From Daedaleopsis sinensis (lineage: Eukaryota > Basidiomycota > Agaricomycetes > Polyporales > Polyporaceae): DNA of 64,000 nucleotides. The position numbers were made by a program, and so were the translations under genes. The notes below the pieces were generated by a model. The model saw only the letters and a list, made by a program, of their open reading frames with translations, was not told the DNA's origin and made no database searches. The stretch lies in the NCBI GenBank assembly GCA_033807695.1, contig CM066307.1:3658001-3722000 (forward strand), given 5' to 3'. Below, one piece after another: positions 1 through 12,149 of this stretch (positions are counted from its first letter, which is position 1; every line of letters starts with the position of its first letter).

Positions 1-601
1 ATAATAAACGAGTCAGTGTGGCATACATGAGTCAGCCTGCACGAGCGATGGAGATGACGGAGATTGACATACACGGCTGGCGATGTCTGCAATGATTCCG
101 CCACCACGGCCTCGGCGCAGAATCTCATCGCTCACTTCGGGTGCACAAGCAACAATCCAATTATAGATTTCCAAGGTGCGCGAGTCTCTGCAGGGGATGT
201 TACAACATTCCTGGAAAAAGTTAATAGTACTCACGTGTATGACATTGAATCGGGCAAAGTGGCACCATTGTGTCGCAGACCCTTGGTCAAAGCGTGATCA
301 AAGCTATGAAACAGGTCGGCCACAATGCCTAGAAGTTGGCCCTTCTGGTTTAGCGAGTCGGTGGTCCCATGCTTCCTGGAGTAGGTACATTCAGTAGAAG
401 GCTTTACGTGAGTGCGACTAGTAGTAGCAGTGCTGGTCAGGCCGTTCTCAGATTTACTCACTTCTTGGGTTGATGTTGATACTCAAATTCGGCATCTTGA
501 GTTGGGCTGCGAGCACAACGTGCAGATGTGGACTGAGGGTCCGAGGACGGTGTCTGGGGATTTAAGGTTGGGTCGACACCGTCGCTGCCGCTGGAGGGCA
601 T
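1..601 (-). CDS. Hypothetical protein, 5' part, runs off the left edge
   Basis: Spliced gene read on the minus strand from an ATG at 601 (MPSSGSDGVDP...). A first exon rich in Ser, Pro and Gln ends in YQHQPKK. A GTGAGT donor near 462 and a TCCAG acceptor near 380 join it to an exon beginning KHGTTDSLNQKGQLL. A second intron (GTGAGT near 233, CTGCAG near 186) leads to RDSRTLEIYNWIVACAPEV. The reading frame is open across all three exons and leaves the window at position 1. I do not recognise the protein with confidence. The layout of an acidic head, then a helical block with a Cys-Ala-Pro turn, faintly resembles the repeated Agaricomycete family DUF6698, but that is inference. It lies tail-to-head behind the Plavaka gene on the same strand, about 260 nt away. 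Confidence 0.45.
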
Positions 602-857
602 GGTTGTGCGTCTCACCTGCATAGGAGTGTATGAGCTCGGTAGTAGTCCAGCACTGATGGTCGGTGGCTTCAACTATATAGTTCATAGTGTAAATTGAAA
701 GTCCGAACATTGGTACAGATCAGGTGATCGTGTCTGGTCGCGTTGAGGTCATGTCGCGTTGAGACTAGTTAGCATAACTAATTGTACTACGTACTTAGTA
801 CTAGGTCTATTTCAATCAGTATCAGCGAAAGAACATTGCGGGGCTAGAAGGTCGTTT

Positions 858-3800
858 TCAAAGATCATCATATTGAGCATCTACAGCCAGTGGAATACTC
901 TCTTCATCCAAATACTCTCCGCCCTCTTCTTCTTCGCCTGCCAGTGGTTCATCCTCACCGGCCTCTTGTGCGGATTGAGTGCCGTCCAGAGATTCGACAG
1001 GGATGTAAAATTGATAATCTGAGGGCTCCCAGGTTTCGACAGAGTTTGCTGCAAGTCCAAGGTGTCCAACACCGCAACCGAGATGGCGTACAAACATGTC
1101 ACGGTCGACAAACCTAACGACACGGAAGACAGAGGGAAGGGGGTGTCAGAGTTGCTGTGTCATTCAATCTCGCAGTTGTATGACTTACCTATTGACATAG
1201 TAATATCTCCAATCTCCACATGCTTCACGCACAACAGAGGGACGGAGTAGATCGGGGGTACGTCCATGATTGAACGCAGGGATATAATGGGCGCCGCGGA
1301 TGATGGTGGAAGGGTCTATGAATCCGAATGTGTCGCCCCAGTGCCCACGTTCGAAGGGAACATACGTAACACGCTCGAGTTGGGAATGACCAGTGCCTGA
1401 TCGAATGGACAGATCAGTTTCGAGCCATCGCACCCATACAAAGTCGACACGCTGCTTGGTGACAATTCCAGGGGCGCGAACATAGATGACATTGGCATGG
1501 AAGATGTGGAGGACGGTCGCATACGACCAAGGATGGTCCGGAGCTGTGAGTTCGTCTGCGGAAGCCCCCGGGGTATAGATCATAATCCCAGTCTTCGACG
1601 TGTTCACGTGAATGATGTCTTGATCGCGTTGGAGGTCGTAGGTTGTGAAGTTGATCTGCATTGTCGCGTGCTCATAGATCCGGTCCTGGTCAATGGCGAT
1701 GAAGCTCCCTGGTGCGTCAGTATTGTCGCCAGGGAATAGTGCGGCCATTCTGTCCGCTAGATGCGCCCGCAGATTGCTGGCAAATCCCTGCGGTCATAGT
1801 ACATGAGCGGGTAGAGATGGGAGGATGTTTTAATATGATACTGACTTGAACAGCATCGTCATCGGGGTATTCAAGCTGCCACGGGCGCAGATATAGCACA
1901 TTGCGCTCGCTCTTGGCAACAGAGTGGTGCTCGGAAGGCAGGATCGGAGTTGTACCGGTACTCTCGGGAGCGTGGGTGTCAGAGTTGCCCACCTCCAGCT
2001 CAACCCCAGCTACGTGAATGCCGACGGAGACAAGTTCCTGTGCAATGCGGCGAATTGCGCTCTCACGTATGTCCATCTTCACCATTTGCTGATCGGGGTT
2101 GATGAAATTAGTGCGCTTTCGACGGACCTTCAGGCGGCGATGTTCGTGCTCCCCCTGGACTATATATCAGTCACGACAGTAGGTACAGTAGCGAGCAACT
2201 GAGTGTTATCGCATGGACCACATGGCACTCACAATTTGTGTCGTGTAAGAATCGGTGGTGCCTTTGCGACGGATGAAATGAACGTAGTCGCCCAGAAAGT
2301 GTAATTTGATGACCTTCATGTTGTAGCCTCGTTGACGACGCCCGCCAATAGGTGTGATGGCTGATTTACCCGCAGGTCGAGCTGCGCGACGAGCTGCGGC
2401 TGCGCGAGCACGTGCTTGATATTCTGACTGAGTCTCCTTGGTCTCAAACGCAGCACAGGTGACCGACGTAAAGTGGCGAAGGCCTTGGCCAAGAACCGTG
2501 GTAGATTTGTCGAGGAGGGCGAGGGACGTATCGGTGTGGAGACGCATCTTCGTCAGCGCATGCCAATATGCCATATGGTAGAGGAGCCGCAAGATAGACT
2601 CGTTGTGCGGCGACGTGACGAGGCCCTCAATACATGGGATTATACACTGCTCGGATAGACTTCGGTCAATACCAATCTCAACGTGATCACTGTGCGCTCG
2701 TGAGATCATTCACCTGGAGTATATCTTCGAAATCACGCGCGGCCATCCTCTTCATCTCTGCTACATTGTGCGCAAACTTCCGAATCGTTGAGCGTCCGAA
2801 TGAAGGGACCTCGCGAAAGCTATCCCGCCACAGTCGGATAAGTAGAAGAGCGACACAGTGGTCTCGAGACTGAACCCGTACCGTTTGTTCAACTCTTCTA
2901 CCATATCACCATCTATACACTCGAGAATTCGCACCAGATGTGCGAAGAGGCTCTTCCATATTCCTAGCTCATATTCATGCATCAGGTCGACCACGAGTAT
3001 TTCACGGAACTCGAAGTTGAACGGATGGAGAGCGGATGTGAAGGCATTCTGCGCGCATGAAATACAATGAGTAAACGCTCCCCCCCTGCTCAGCACTCGA
3101 CTCACCACTGTCGGAACGAGAGACTCTGGTTGAAGCAGTTCCTCAACCTTATCGCTATTGACAACATAACCGTCTTGATGGATGAATTGGCGCGCATCTT
3201 GAATAACCTCACGATGAAGGGCGTCATCCACCCGGGCGGTCTGGATGCGACAAGCTCGGTCGTCTGCATCGCCCAGTGATGGGATTTTCTCAAACGTCAC
3301 CAAGCACCGAGGGCAGGGGCATTTTCCCTTGTCGCGAACAGTAGCAATTAGAACCCTATCAGATTGGCAGGTCAGTCCACAGCTTCGCCACCAGCTGACT
3401 CGCATGTACAACCTACTTTTCAGGATAATCTGCGGAGTATGAGAATATGCGAGGATATATCCGACGGCGCACACCGTCTGCGCAATCGATGACTATGCCA
3501 TGCTCGTATGCATGAACGAAATCAGAGTCGAGCAGGATCTTCCACTGCGCATGGAACAGTTCCCTACGGCAGTGCGCTAGAAGCTGAGGGCTAGGGGACT
3601 TGCCAGTCTTGTCGCGTATGAAGGTGTGAATTGAGTCGGGGAGCTAGTGACAGCAGTAGATACATGACTTAGATCGCATGCTATTCATTGACATATCAAG
3701 CAACCACTCACCGAAACAAAGTACGCCATATGGTGTCCTGCACATGCCGACGGTCGCGCCCTTTCGTACTTCGATTGATTGCCAAAGTACATGTAATTCG

Positions 3801-6190
3801 GCCACGCCTTATCCTGACCGAATTGAGTAACCTGGGTGGCGTCCGACCAGAACATGAGCATGGCGATACTTCGAGGGAGATCGCATCCTGGCTCGCGAGG
3901 CAAGTTCTGCAGCCGCAGATCCTCCTGCACGAAGGCCTCGGAGTGATAAGCTTCGCCGTAAATTCGCTCGTATCCCTCTCCATCCGCGCGCGCATGCTCT
4001 ACATAGTGCGGATCAAAAACGAACCGCCGTGAAGCGGGATCCGTTGACAGCGTCTTGACGATCTCGGCCATGATGCTCTTGTTCCAGAATGGAGTAGGTA
4101 GAGTGAAGTGCAGTCCGGGGAGTGTGTGTGTCGGTGCGATATCCGGAACGTGTTGATGACGGGCCAGGCGTCGCCGTTCAGCTAAGGCTGAACAATAGGT
4201 CAGGTCATGCGCAGGTAGATCCGGATCCGACCCGGCGCTTGACCCGTAGGTCCGGATCTTCCGGATCCAGATCAAGCGCCGGGTCGGATCATTCCGGATC
4301 CAGGTCGGACCTTTGTGATTTCGTCCCGGATCCAGGTCGGACCTTCGCAATTTTACGGATCTGTAAACAGCGATCCGCAGCCCGCAGAGGGTGTACTTCC
4401 GGTGCGAATCTCTCGACATTTTGAACAATGTTACCTTACTAGAGGTCCTATAGGTCTACAAAGTATCATTCAAATCGGTTAAGTATTCGATATTCTACAA
4501 ATGTTACGATGTATCCCCGTTCTGCGCCCTTGTGCGGGACATACTAATCAAAGATATGCATCTAGCACTACGTTTCATGCACAAATAAATGCTCAAAATA
4601 TTTTCAAGTGCTTGGTTTACTGCCGGCAGCCAACCGTCCAAAAACGAGAGCTTCGTTCCCTTAATTGCTCTCAGGATCTGTGATTTACTGACTAATGTGC
4701 TATAACCGCCTTCGCTTGGGGAGCATGGAATGATTCACTTGTATCTCGCTCAGTTGTGGATGGATTCTCACGAACCTAGATTTATTGTGTGCGTCGTGGG
4801 CACCGGTACCTACGTACAAATAACGAGAGGTTCGTCTCAATAAACACCTCCGGTATATCATTTCGCGGATCTCCGCGCAGGTCGACCTGTAGGTACCGGA
4901 TCCGGATCGTCCGGATCCGGATCAAGCGCCGGATCGGATCTTTCCGGGTCTAGGTAGGACCCCGAGGGACCCTCTGACCTGTAGGTCCGGGTCCGGATAC
5001 CCCTACGGATTGATCCGTGTTCAACCTTACGTTCAGCAGCGTCCTCACGTCGAGATGCTTGAGTAGGTTTGACGCCAGAGGGGATGCCGATAGTTACATG
5101 GCTCGCACGCCAACCATCGCGTTCGTCCAGGAAAGGGTTATCATCGGCGGCGCTAATCTCCTCAAGGAGGGCATTATACTTCGCCCACTGCGCCCCCTTG
5201 ATGTCTTCTTGACGGAAGTTGTCGCACTCCATCAGGGCCTGCAGCGCATTCAGATCTTCGAGTGATTTTGTCGGGGATGAAGCATGATAGTGAGCCATGA
5301 GGAATGACGACAGATTCGGGTACGGATAGACAATCTCGTTAACGGTGCGCTGGGGTGACGGCTGAGCTGAGAGTCGGCTGGCGGTAGGAGTGTATCGAGA
5401 TTCCATGTTGATTGTCATATCTGGTGCACGGTGCGGACGTCGTTTGTAGAATCGACGCAGCCCGAACCGGTTGGCAGTAGAGTACAGCCGTTCGGTGACC
5501 AGCAGAACCACTCGCCGCAGGCCACTGGCAGGCGCAGCCGGCTCCGAGTCGTCTACGGCACCGGCCGGCGGGCCCGCCAGATCGGCAGTCCCATCGGCCT
5601 CTGGCAGCATGTCACGAACCTTCTGGGACGGTCTCGATTTACGTCCACTGCGGGTAAAGCGCACCCCGGGTTCTTCCTCTATGCGGGTACCAAGGTCCAG
5701 ATCGTCGAAATGGGGTTCCGCGCTCTCAGTCACCGGCTCCTGTAGTGTATCCCATGTTCAGTTAGCGCCAGCCTGTTTGCGAGAGTGAACGTAACGTACT
5801 GGGTTTCGGGGGATCGACTGTCCTGCCTCAGCATGTTTATCCTCACGGTGTTTCATAGGTCGACTCCATGGCTATGGGTATGGTTAGATATCACATCAAA
5901 GAGACATATAGCTAGCAATACCATTGAGATCACTCGCTTCGCCGGTGGGGCATTGGCTGCATGTGTAGGGGCCGGCCTCTTCTCAGCCTGTGCCGCCACA
6001 GCACGCGCAAAGTCGACCACCCTCTGAGCCTCTCGCAGCACAAGTTCACATGTCTTCTTGTGACGACTCAGATAATGAGCCTGCGTGAAAGTTGCTCCGC
6101 ACTGGCATTTCTGGTCCGACCTGTAATGCTAGATGAGATGCTAAAGCTGATTCCGGAGATGAGAATGACTCACAGGCTGAATCCCAGCAT
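858..6190 (-). CDS. Plavaka-type transposase, spliced, interrupted by a MITE
   Basis: Plavaka elements are cut-and-paste DNA transposons of the CACTA-like group common in Agaricomycetes. The start ATG at 6190 opens a 17-nt exon, then a 53-nt intron (6121-6173, GTGAGT...TTACAG). The next exon holds a C-x-C-G-x2-F...H...C zinc finger (KCQCGATFTQAHYLSRHKKT). Further conserved blocks follow in order: PYPNLSSFLMAHYH near 5300, MLMFWSDATQVTQFG near 3840, YFGNQSKYERARP, ILLDSDFVHAYEHGIV near 3520, CPCPRCL near 3310, VDLMHEYELGIWKSLFAHL near 2970, GTTDSYTTQ near 2240, and the C-terminal GHWGDTFGFIDPSTIIRGAH near 1280. About ten short introns restore the frame wherever it breaks, for example at 3474-3360, 2876-2800, 1860-1790 and 1185-1115. 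The stop is at 858. I see no frame-destroying lesion except the 847-bp insertion at 4183-5029, whose removal rejoins DAAER to RRLARHQH. Terminal repeats of the Plavaka element were not located. Confidence 0.88.
4183..5029 (+). mobile_element. MITE-1 copy A, hAT-like non-autonomous element, 847 bp
   Basis: The ends are an 11-bp inverted repeat, TAAGGCTGAAC at the left and GTTCAACCTTA at the right (one mismatch). They are flanked by an 8-bp target duplication, CGTTCAGC, at 4175-4182 and 5030-5037. An 8-bp duplication with a short TA-starting repeat is typical of hAT elements. There is no coding capacity. Both subterminal zones are packed with CCGGATCC-like words. A 19-bp perfect hairpin has arms at 4224-4242 and 4272-4290. 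The copy at 31486-32332 has the same length and differs at about three positions that I can count, so both are recent. It lies inside a Plavaka coding exon. On the gene's sense strand the junction reads GTAAGG and the far end reads GTTCAG. Confidence 0.9.
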
Positions 6191-6387
6191 GGATCCTCCA
6201 GAATGCAAGAGCCCTAGTGAGGCTTGGTGGCGTTTACGGAGACGGAACTGTTGGAGGTCGAAGTAGACGAGAAGAGAGCGTGAGAATGCGTCGAGACGTC
6301 CCTCTCTCCAGGCTCAGAACCGGCGTCTAAATCTTCGCACACAAGCCTCACCATCACCCAGCCCTACGCACTCTTCAACCAGTCGGT

Positions 6388-6989
6388 ATGGATCAGGACC
6401 AAGAGCAGGTTATAGTAGCTCAGGCCGAGGCTCAGGCTCAGGCTACAGCGGGTGATCATGAAGTCAAGGTCAGTTCAGCAAATGAGGCGCAGAGAAACCG
6501 ACTGACTTGTGCAGGTCGAAGTCTATGTTCAAGTCGAATCCACGGAGTCGGACTACCATACGCACCAACAGAGTCTCAATCACACTCAGATCTTAATCGA
6601 TCTGCAGGACACCCGCACATCACGAAAGCGACAACGCAGTCGCGAGCATCACACCAAGGATCTCAGGCGTGTGCCGGATGATGGAAAACGTCAGGCTGTA
6701 GCGGATGAACATCCCAGTGACTCAGAGTCCTTGACTGAGCCGGACACAGAGGACGACACTGCCACTTGGAAGAAGTACTCTCACCACATCTATAGACGTC
6801 TGTGCCGAGCGGAACGTGCAAAGGTATGAACATTCGATCATGTCGGTACGATGACAATGTTACTCACAATCGTTCCTCCAGAAGCAAGCCAAGAATATCA
6901 CAAGTACAAGCGAGAATACGAGGGGGGGCAAGTCGTCCGGGCACAGTCAGAAAGCGACCATAGCGAGCACGAAAGCGGAGTCCATGTAA
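6388..6989 (+). CDS. Putative small spliced gene next to Plavaka
   Basis: The ATG at 6388 opens MDQDQEQVIVAQAEAQAQA... ending HEVK. A 45-nt intron follows (GTCAGT...TGCAG, about 6472-6516), then a hydrophilic exon VEVYVQVESTESDYHTH... with a basic patch RKRQRSREHH and an acidic run SDSESLTEPDTEDD, ending CRAERAK near 6820. A 58-nt intron (GTATGA...CTCCAG) leads to a last exon that is Lys, Ser and Thr rich and stops at 6987-6989. An alternative donor slightly upstream would use another frame (EYHKYKREYEGG). I do not recognise the product, which would be roughly 165 residues and highly charged. It is transcribed away from the Plavaka gene, with about 200 nt between the two starts. It could be a companion gene of that element or a chance open frame. 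Transcript data would decide. Confidence 0.35.
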
Positions 6990-7673
6990 ATAAGGTGCTT
7001 GGGTGTTTGGAGACTATGACTCGCGCACTCTACGATCTTCCTATTGCATCATCGTGCCAAGAATGTACTCTCAGAGCGAGCAGAACGTGTGTGGGGAATG
7101 TCATAAAAAGATCTGTTCTACGGGCCATACCAGATACACTGCTGCGAGCTCGTACCTCTCCTTCTACAGCATGCGCCGCGGCGTTGATACTAGTAGTATT
7201 CATCGCCCCTTCCACCACTCCGGATGGACAGCGTACTGTCATCGAGTTGCCGTGGGATGTTGAATGGGGATGACACGCCTGACCTATGAGCAGCAGCCGC
7301 CGCCGCCAGAAGACCGTTGCAGAGCCTGAGCCTGAGCCGCAGCTTGACCGCCCTGGCAGCAGTGACTCCGAGTCGCCTTGTCCTTGTCCGCCGAGTCTGT
7401 CGCCTGAGCAGATGAGCGCCATAGAAGTCTAGAGTCGCAAGCTCAGAAGGAGAGAGATGCAAAGTTTTCGTCATTGGATTGTAATCTGCACGGAATCGAG
7501 AGGAGATGATGGTAAGCGGCAAGATGCTGGTGCATGTTTATGATGCATTTCTCATGGCCCATAATATTCACACCGCTTACAAAGGGTTTATGTAACGCTA
7601 CCGATCTCTTCGTATGGAAGGGGATTCTCACGCCCCTCACCAGCAGCGCAATCTGGCGGCGGATTCTGTGATG
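6990..7673. other. Intergenic, between Plavaka zone and gypsy element
   Basis: There is no convincing gene. A short open frame at 7286-7432 on the plus strand starts MSSSRRRQKTVAEPEPEPQ and has a Pro/Glu repeat, but it has no recognisable domain and may be chance. No target duplication matching the flank of the right gypsy LTR was found at the 7673/7674 border. Confidence 0.4.
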
Positions 7674-8332
7674 AGGCGGGTTCAGCACGGGCGCACACGC
7701 CCGACGCGACCCACTCAGACCCGAGGCCCGACCACGATAGCCCTACCGCATATAGATTCCCGCACCCATCTAGACCCTTCTACTCCTTTTCCTGCTCGCC
7801 ACTCTCCCCGACGTCCTTCCCTTTACAGTACATCCGCTTCAGCTTGTTTTCCGTCCGCGACATTCGCGCCCACGTGACCGCGTCTAGCTTACGCGCCCGC
7901 CACCTCTTCTCCGCTCCTTCCTTTCTCATTCGTCCGCCACGTAGAGCCTCCGAGTTCGTCTCCTTTACGTCGTATTATCGCTGACTGACCATCTTACCGA
8001 TGCGAGCAGTAGCTCCTATACAGTAGAGTACATAGGATCCGTGCTAGAGACCCCCGAATATCAGCTTGTTTGCTCCCCTCGTCAGCCGCGCTCTCCTCGT
8101 CTCTCGTCTCGAGTCCTCGACCTTCGATCCTCGCCCATCGCCTCTCGCCCATTCGTCCATCGTCCATCGTCCGCGTCGTCGTCGCTGAGTCGAGACTTGT
8201 CTAGGGATCCCCTCTTTGCCTTCCCCCTACTACTTACCCTTTACTCCTCTGCTTAGGTACCCTTTCCGGGAGGACTCGCCCAGCTGTCCCCTCGTCCTGT
8301 TCCGACCATTCAGCGGCAGGTTGGACGCATCA
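7674..8332 (+). repeat. Gypsy 5' LTR (5'-truncated by about 21 bp)
   Basis: This LTR is 659 bp and colinear without gaps with 18639-19297. It ends in CATCA. It starts at the shared AGGCGGG, whereas the right LTR has 21 more bases beginning TGACGTGCAG. Confidence 0.93.
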
Positions 8333-8336
8333 TTAT

Positions 8337-8354
8337 TGGAGCCCACCGCGAGGG
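8337..8354 (+). promoter_or_regulatory. Candidate primer-binding site of the gypsy element
   Basis: TGGAGCCCACCGCGAGGG lies 4 nt after the end of the left LTR and begins with TGG, as expected for pairing with the 3' CCA end of a tRNA. I could not assign the tRNA by eye. Confidence 0.55.
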
Positions 8355-8754
8355 TTCTCAGACTTCAAAAGTCTAGCCGCACCCGGTCAGCCCCTAGGCA
8401 CCCTTCCTTTCCCCCCTTTTCACCCCTCAACCTTTTTCACCACGGATCCCTTCACAACTCCGCACCGTTCTCCTCGATTCAGCACCCCCGAGAATCTCTT
8501 TCGACTTCGCGACGCCGTCTGGACTGCTGAGACTGAGCCGGATTCCGACGACGAAGAACTCGAGCACGAACCAGTCCGATCGACACTCCTACCCCTTTCC
8601 AAGCGGACGACGCTAGCGATCTGGTGCTCTCTCCATCTCAGCTGATAGACCTGCCGCTTGAAATCGACGGCTTTCCCTCGTTCCTCCCACTATTCAGTAC
8701 CGTCCTCGACGAGCTACGACAACGTCAACACACCATTCAAGCCCTGAAGTCGAC

Positions 8755-10507
8755 TATGGCAACGATGTCTACACCCGCAGCAAACGATTTCCGGATGCCA
8801 CCGCGTGGAGCCCCTGGCGCACCCTCATTCGATGCCGACAAACCGCAGACGATTCGGGATTTCTTTGAGGACCTGAATTTCCTGCTCGAGGAGGCCAAAC
8901 TATCTAGTGGCACCGACGACGACGCTTGTATCGCTCACGCCATCAGGTACGCACCTAGCGAAGAAAAACAAGTCTGGAGGGATCTGCCTTCCGCAAAAGC
9001 AACACTACCCGACTACGAGGCCTTTCAGACAGCTGTCAAAGCCGAATACCTTGGAAGCAACGGGAGACGCCTCTATTCCATCAGTGACCTACAAGAAATT
9101 GTCCGGGTTGCCGCTGGGGGTCGTCTCACATCCGCATCAGCTCTCTCAGCGTACAGCCGGAAGTTCCGGAACGTAGGGAACTATCTCGTCAAGAACGACA
9201 CCCTCCGAGAGGATGAACACGACCGTTTGTTTCTCTCTGGCCTGCCCCCAAGCCTCCGGGACAAGGTGCTCCGCCGTTTAGAACTCAAGTGCCCGGATAC
9301 CGAATACCCGCGCAAGCCCTACCCCATAGACGATGTCACCAAAGCAGCCACTCACGTCCTCGATGCGCAGAGCAACCAGACTCCGTCGATCACGTCTCAG
9401 CAGCAGGCTCCCACCAAATCCGCGTCTGGCGAGACTTCCGACACGAAGCAACTCACCAAAGCCATCAATAAGCTCATTCAACTGCAACTCGCACAAACAC
9501 CACCGTCTTCGCGTCAGAACCTACCCCATTTCCCGGCAGCTCGTATTCCGGATGGGTGCATCTACTGCAGCGACGGCTCACACGGTATCCGATACTGTCC
9601 GGTGGTGGACGAAGATATTGCGGCAGGACTCATCAGTCGGAACGATCAATCCCAAGTCGTTCTACGTTCTGGACGCTATGTTCCCAATGCGACCGCGGGC
9701 GCGAACCTTCGTGAACGAGTACGCGAATACTACAAGGCACATCCGGAGGCCAACAACCACGACACGCCCGCTACATCTCTGACAACGCAGCTATTCTTCA
9801 ACGTCGTCGACTGTCCTCCGGTCTTCTCACGAGGCGACGTCCCAGGCACCATGGCAGCTACGGAACTTTTCGCACAAATCGCTCGACTCAGTGGAGACGA
9901 ACATCGCGTGAGAGCGGCTGCAGAGCGATCGGAAAGAGCTCAGCGACGACAGGTACGGTTCGAGGAGCCGGAGGAAGTCGCCCGGGTCCCTGCGAATCAG
10001 TCACACATCGAGGAGATCCCCGAGGAGCCTGAAATCAACAGCTCACGCCCATCTCCGACGGTCGTCCCAGCTACTCGAGTAGACGACAAACTTCCCAGCC
10101 CAGCAACCCCTCCGGAGCATCCATTCGCGTCTGTGCGCGACGCGACCTATGCCCCTCCACAGAAACGCAACTTTGCAGCTCCACCGTCGAAAGCACCCCC
10201 CGCGAAGAAGACGGAGCCTGCATATCGCACCATGGCCCCAATCTACGACCCAAAGCATGCGGCTAACATCTTCCGACGTTGTTTACAGTCTCCGGTTTCT
10301 CTATCACAGGAGGAGCTGTTCGCACTCGCCCCCGAAATCCGCCAGGCCATTCGAGAAGCGGTCACCTCACGGCGCCTTCCGCTGGAGCCGACCTTGCTAC
10401 AACAAGGAGCAGAGCTGCCTTTCTCGGACGACGACATGAATCTTGACCCCGAGGACGAGTCGTTCAAGAAGCGAGCAAGCACGTTCCTCTCGGACATGCC
10501 CACTAGC
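8755..10507 (+). CDS. gag: Gypsy Gag, interrupted at its C-terminal part
   Basis: This encodes the structural polyprotein that packages the retrotransposon RNA. The frame is open from before 8624, and the first in-frame ATG is at 8755 (MATMSTPAANDF). A helical capsid region follows, with blocks such as FFEDLNFLLEEAKL, FQTAVKAEYLG and FLSGLPPSLRDKVLRRLE. Near 9560 there is a short Cys/His cluster, GCIYCSDGSHGIRYCP, a zinc-binding motif typical of basidiomycete gypsy Gag. The C-terminal third is Pro/Glu rich. The frame reaches SDMPT at 10505 and then enters the inverted-arm insertion. It resumes at about 13084 with DMPTTFQQ. The original frame was evidently continuous into the protease. Confidence 0.9.
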
Positions 10508-11440
10508 TGTGGTAGTTCTGATGTATTACGAACAGGTACTTTGTCTAAGCCTTATTGCAATAGGAACAGGCAGGGCATATGATGTATTACGAAGCCCTGG
10601 GGAGGTCCTGGGCACCATCAGCTTGGCAAACCCAATTAGGCAAAAGGGTGCAAAATGCTTGATATCTGGCAAATTAAGCACATCAAAGGCTTATCTCTAT
10701 AGATAATAGCACTATTAGGCCTGTCCTGGGCGCACCTTTGGGCGCTTATTTTCGTTCCAGCATTCCCACACCTCCTGCACCTGATTAGGTAATTTGCTGG
10801 GGGGCTACTATAGGTGGGGGATTGGTTCCACTATTGCTCCCTCAATTCTGGATGGATTTGGATGGTTGTAGGTGCATTGGAAAGGTATTGTAAGGGCCAT
10901 TCAAGCGCACTATAGAGAGGGTATACTCTAGCTACATGCATGCTATAAATTGCAACCTGATAGGCATAAATGCAGGTTTTCAATGGGGTATAGCCTACTT
11001 AGTTCTAGGTGGACATATGGGTGTTCTATCTTCCTAGAATACAGTACAAGAGCACTCTTCAACAAGCCCATGATCATAGAATTTCATCCAGTGGTTGGGG
11101 AGATATACTTTCCCTGCCCCATAAGGAGGAGGAGGGGTCAGTGTATCTCCACTAATTATGGTCAGAATTCTTTCCAGTTTTTTAGAATACACTCTACATA
11201 TATACTAGGTGTAGGGTGGCTATGGTTCCTGGCCATAAAATATCAAGAGCTATATATAGGAGGCAACTAATACTTCAGCCACAGAGGTGCTCCATCCTAA
11301 ATATAATGTGCAGTTTGTGATGCACACTGATGGTAAATATGCTGCTGGAAAGCCATAGCATGTATCTTTCTAACGGTATAGATATCATGGCAATTTATCC
11401 ACAAAATCATCTGGTATCACCATCCTCTCCTCCTGCCCTT
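10508..11440 (+). repeat. Left inverted arm of the 2.57-kb element
   Basis: This arm matches 12150-13076 in inverted orientation. The inner border is approximate and lies where the CTCCTCCTG word ends the similarity. Confidence 0.85.
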
Positions 11441-12149
11441 CATGTACTCTAATTACCCTCTAAAACCTCTATTTCTGCATGAATGTGCTTACTGCTATGT
11501 GGCTCTAGTAGCTACATTTACTGCTTAACAAACCTATGACCAGAACTCATGCATAGACTGTGTACATGTACAATTATATTGCCGGACACTGTGTCTGTGG
11601 CAGGTGTCTTAAAGTGTCTTAAAATGTCTTAAAGTCTTAATCTGTGTATGGGCCACATATCATGCAATTCTTCACTGTTTCCAATAAATTTGTACTCATT
11701 CAATAGGTACTGAAGGTGATTATGTGTATGCAACATCGGATCTTTGGTAGCATCATGCAAAAAAAATAATTGTGGTGCAGACCACTTGAGACACACATAT
11801 ATCTGCACTAACAGCTTGGTGTACCAGACTACTACATGTGTAGAATCAGAAGGTAAGAATACTACCTGTAATCTATGTATATGAATGTGTCTACAGCTTA
11901 GTGAACCCACTACATCCACATATCTTGTGCATAGACCGTAAAGATAGTATACATATGTTCTTCTTAAACTGCTACATGTAGTCGGAGTTTAGAAATACTT
12001 AGTGAGCTGTTGCATATCTAGTTCTTCATCTGTGGGTCAAATTTTGGGCACACAGATACAATATGTATGTAGCTATCCATTAGCAAAGAGAGCATGAGAT
12101 TTAGTTAACAATTCATAGAGATATAAGCATATGCCTGTTTAATGGGGTC

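Noticed and set aside
4183..5029. Mutator-like classification of MITE-1 from a 10-bp duplication
   Set aside because: Copy B alone allows a 10-bp reading, but copy A fits only 8 bp with TAAGG...CCTTA ends, which suits hAT better.
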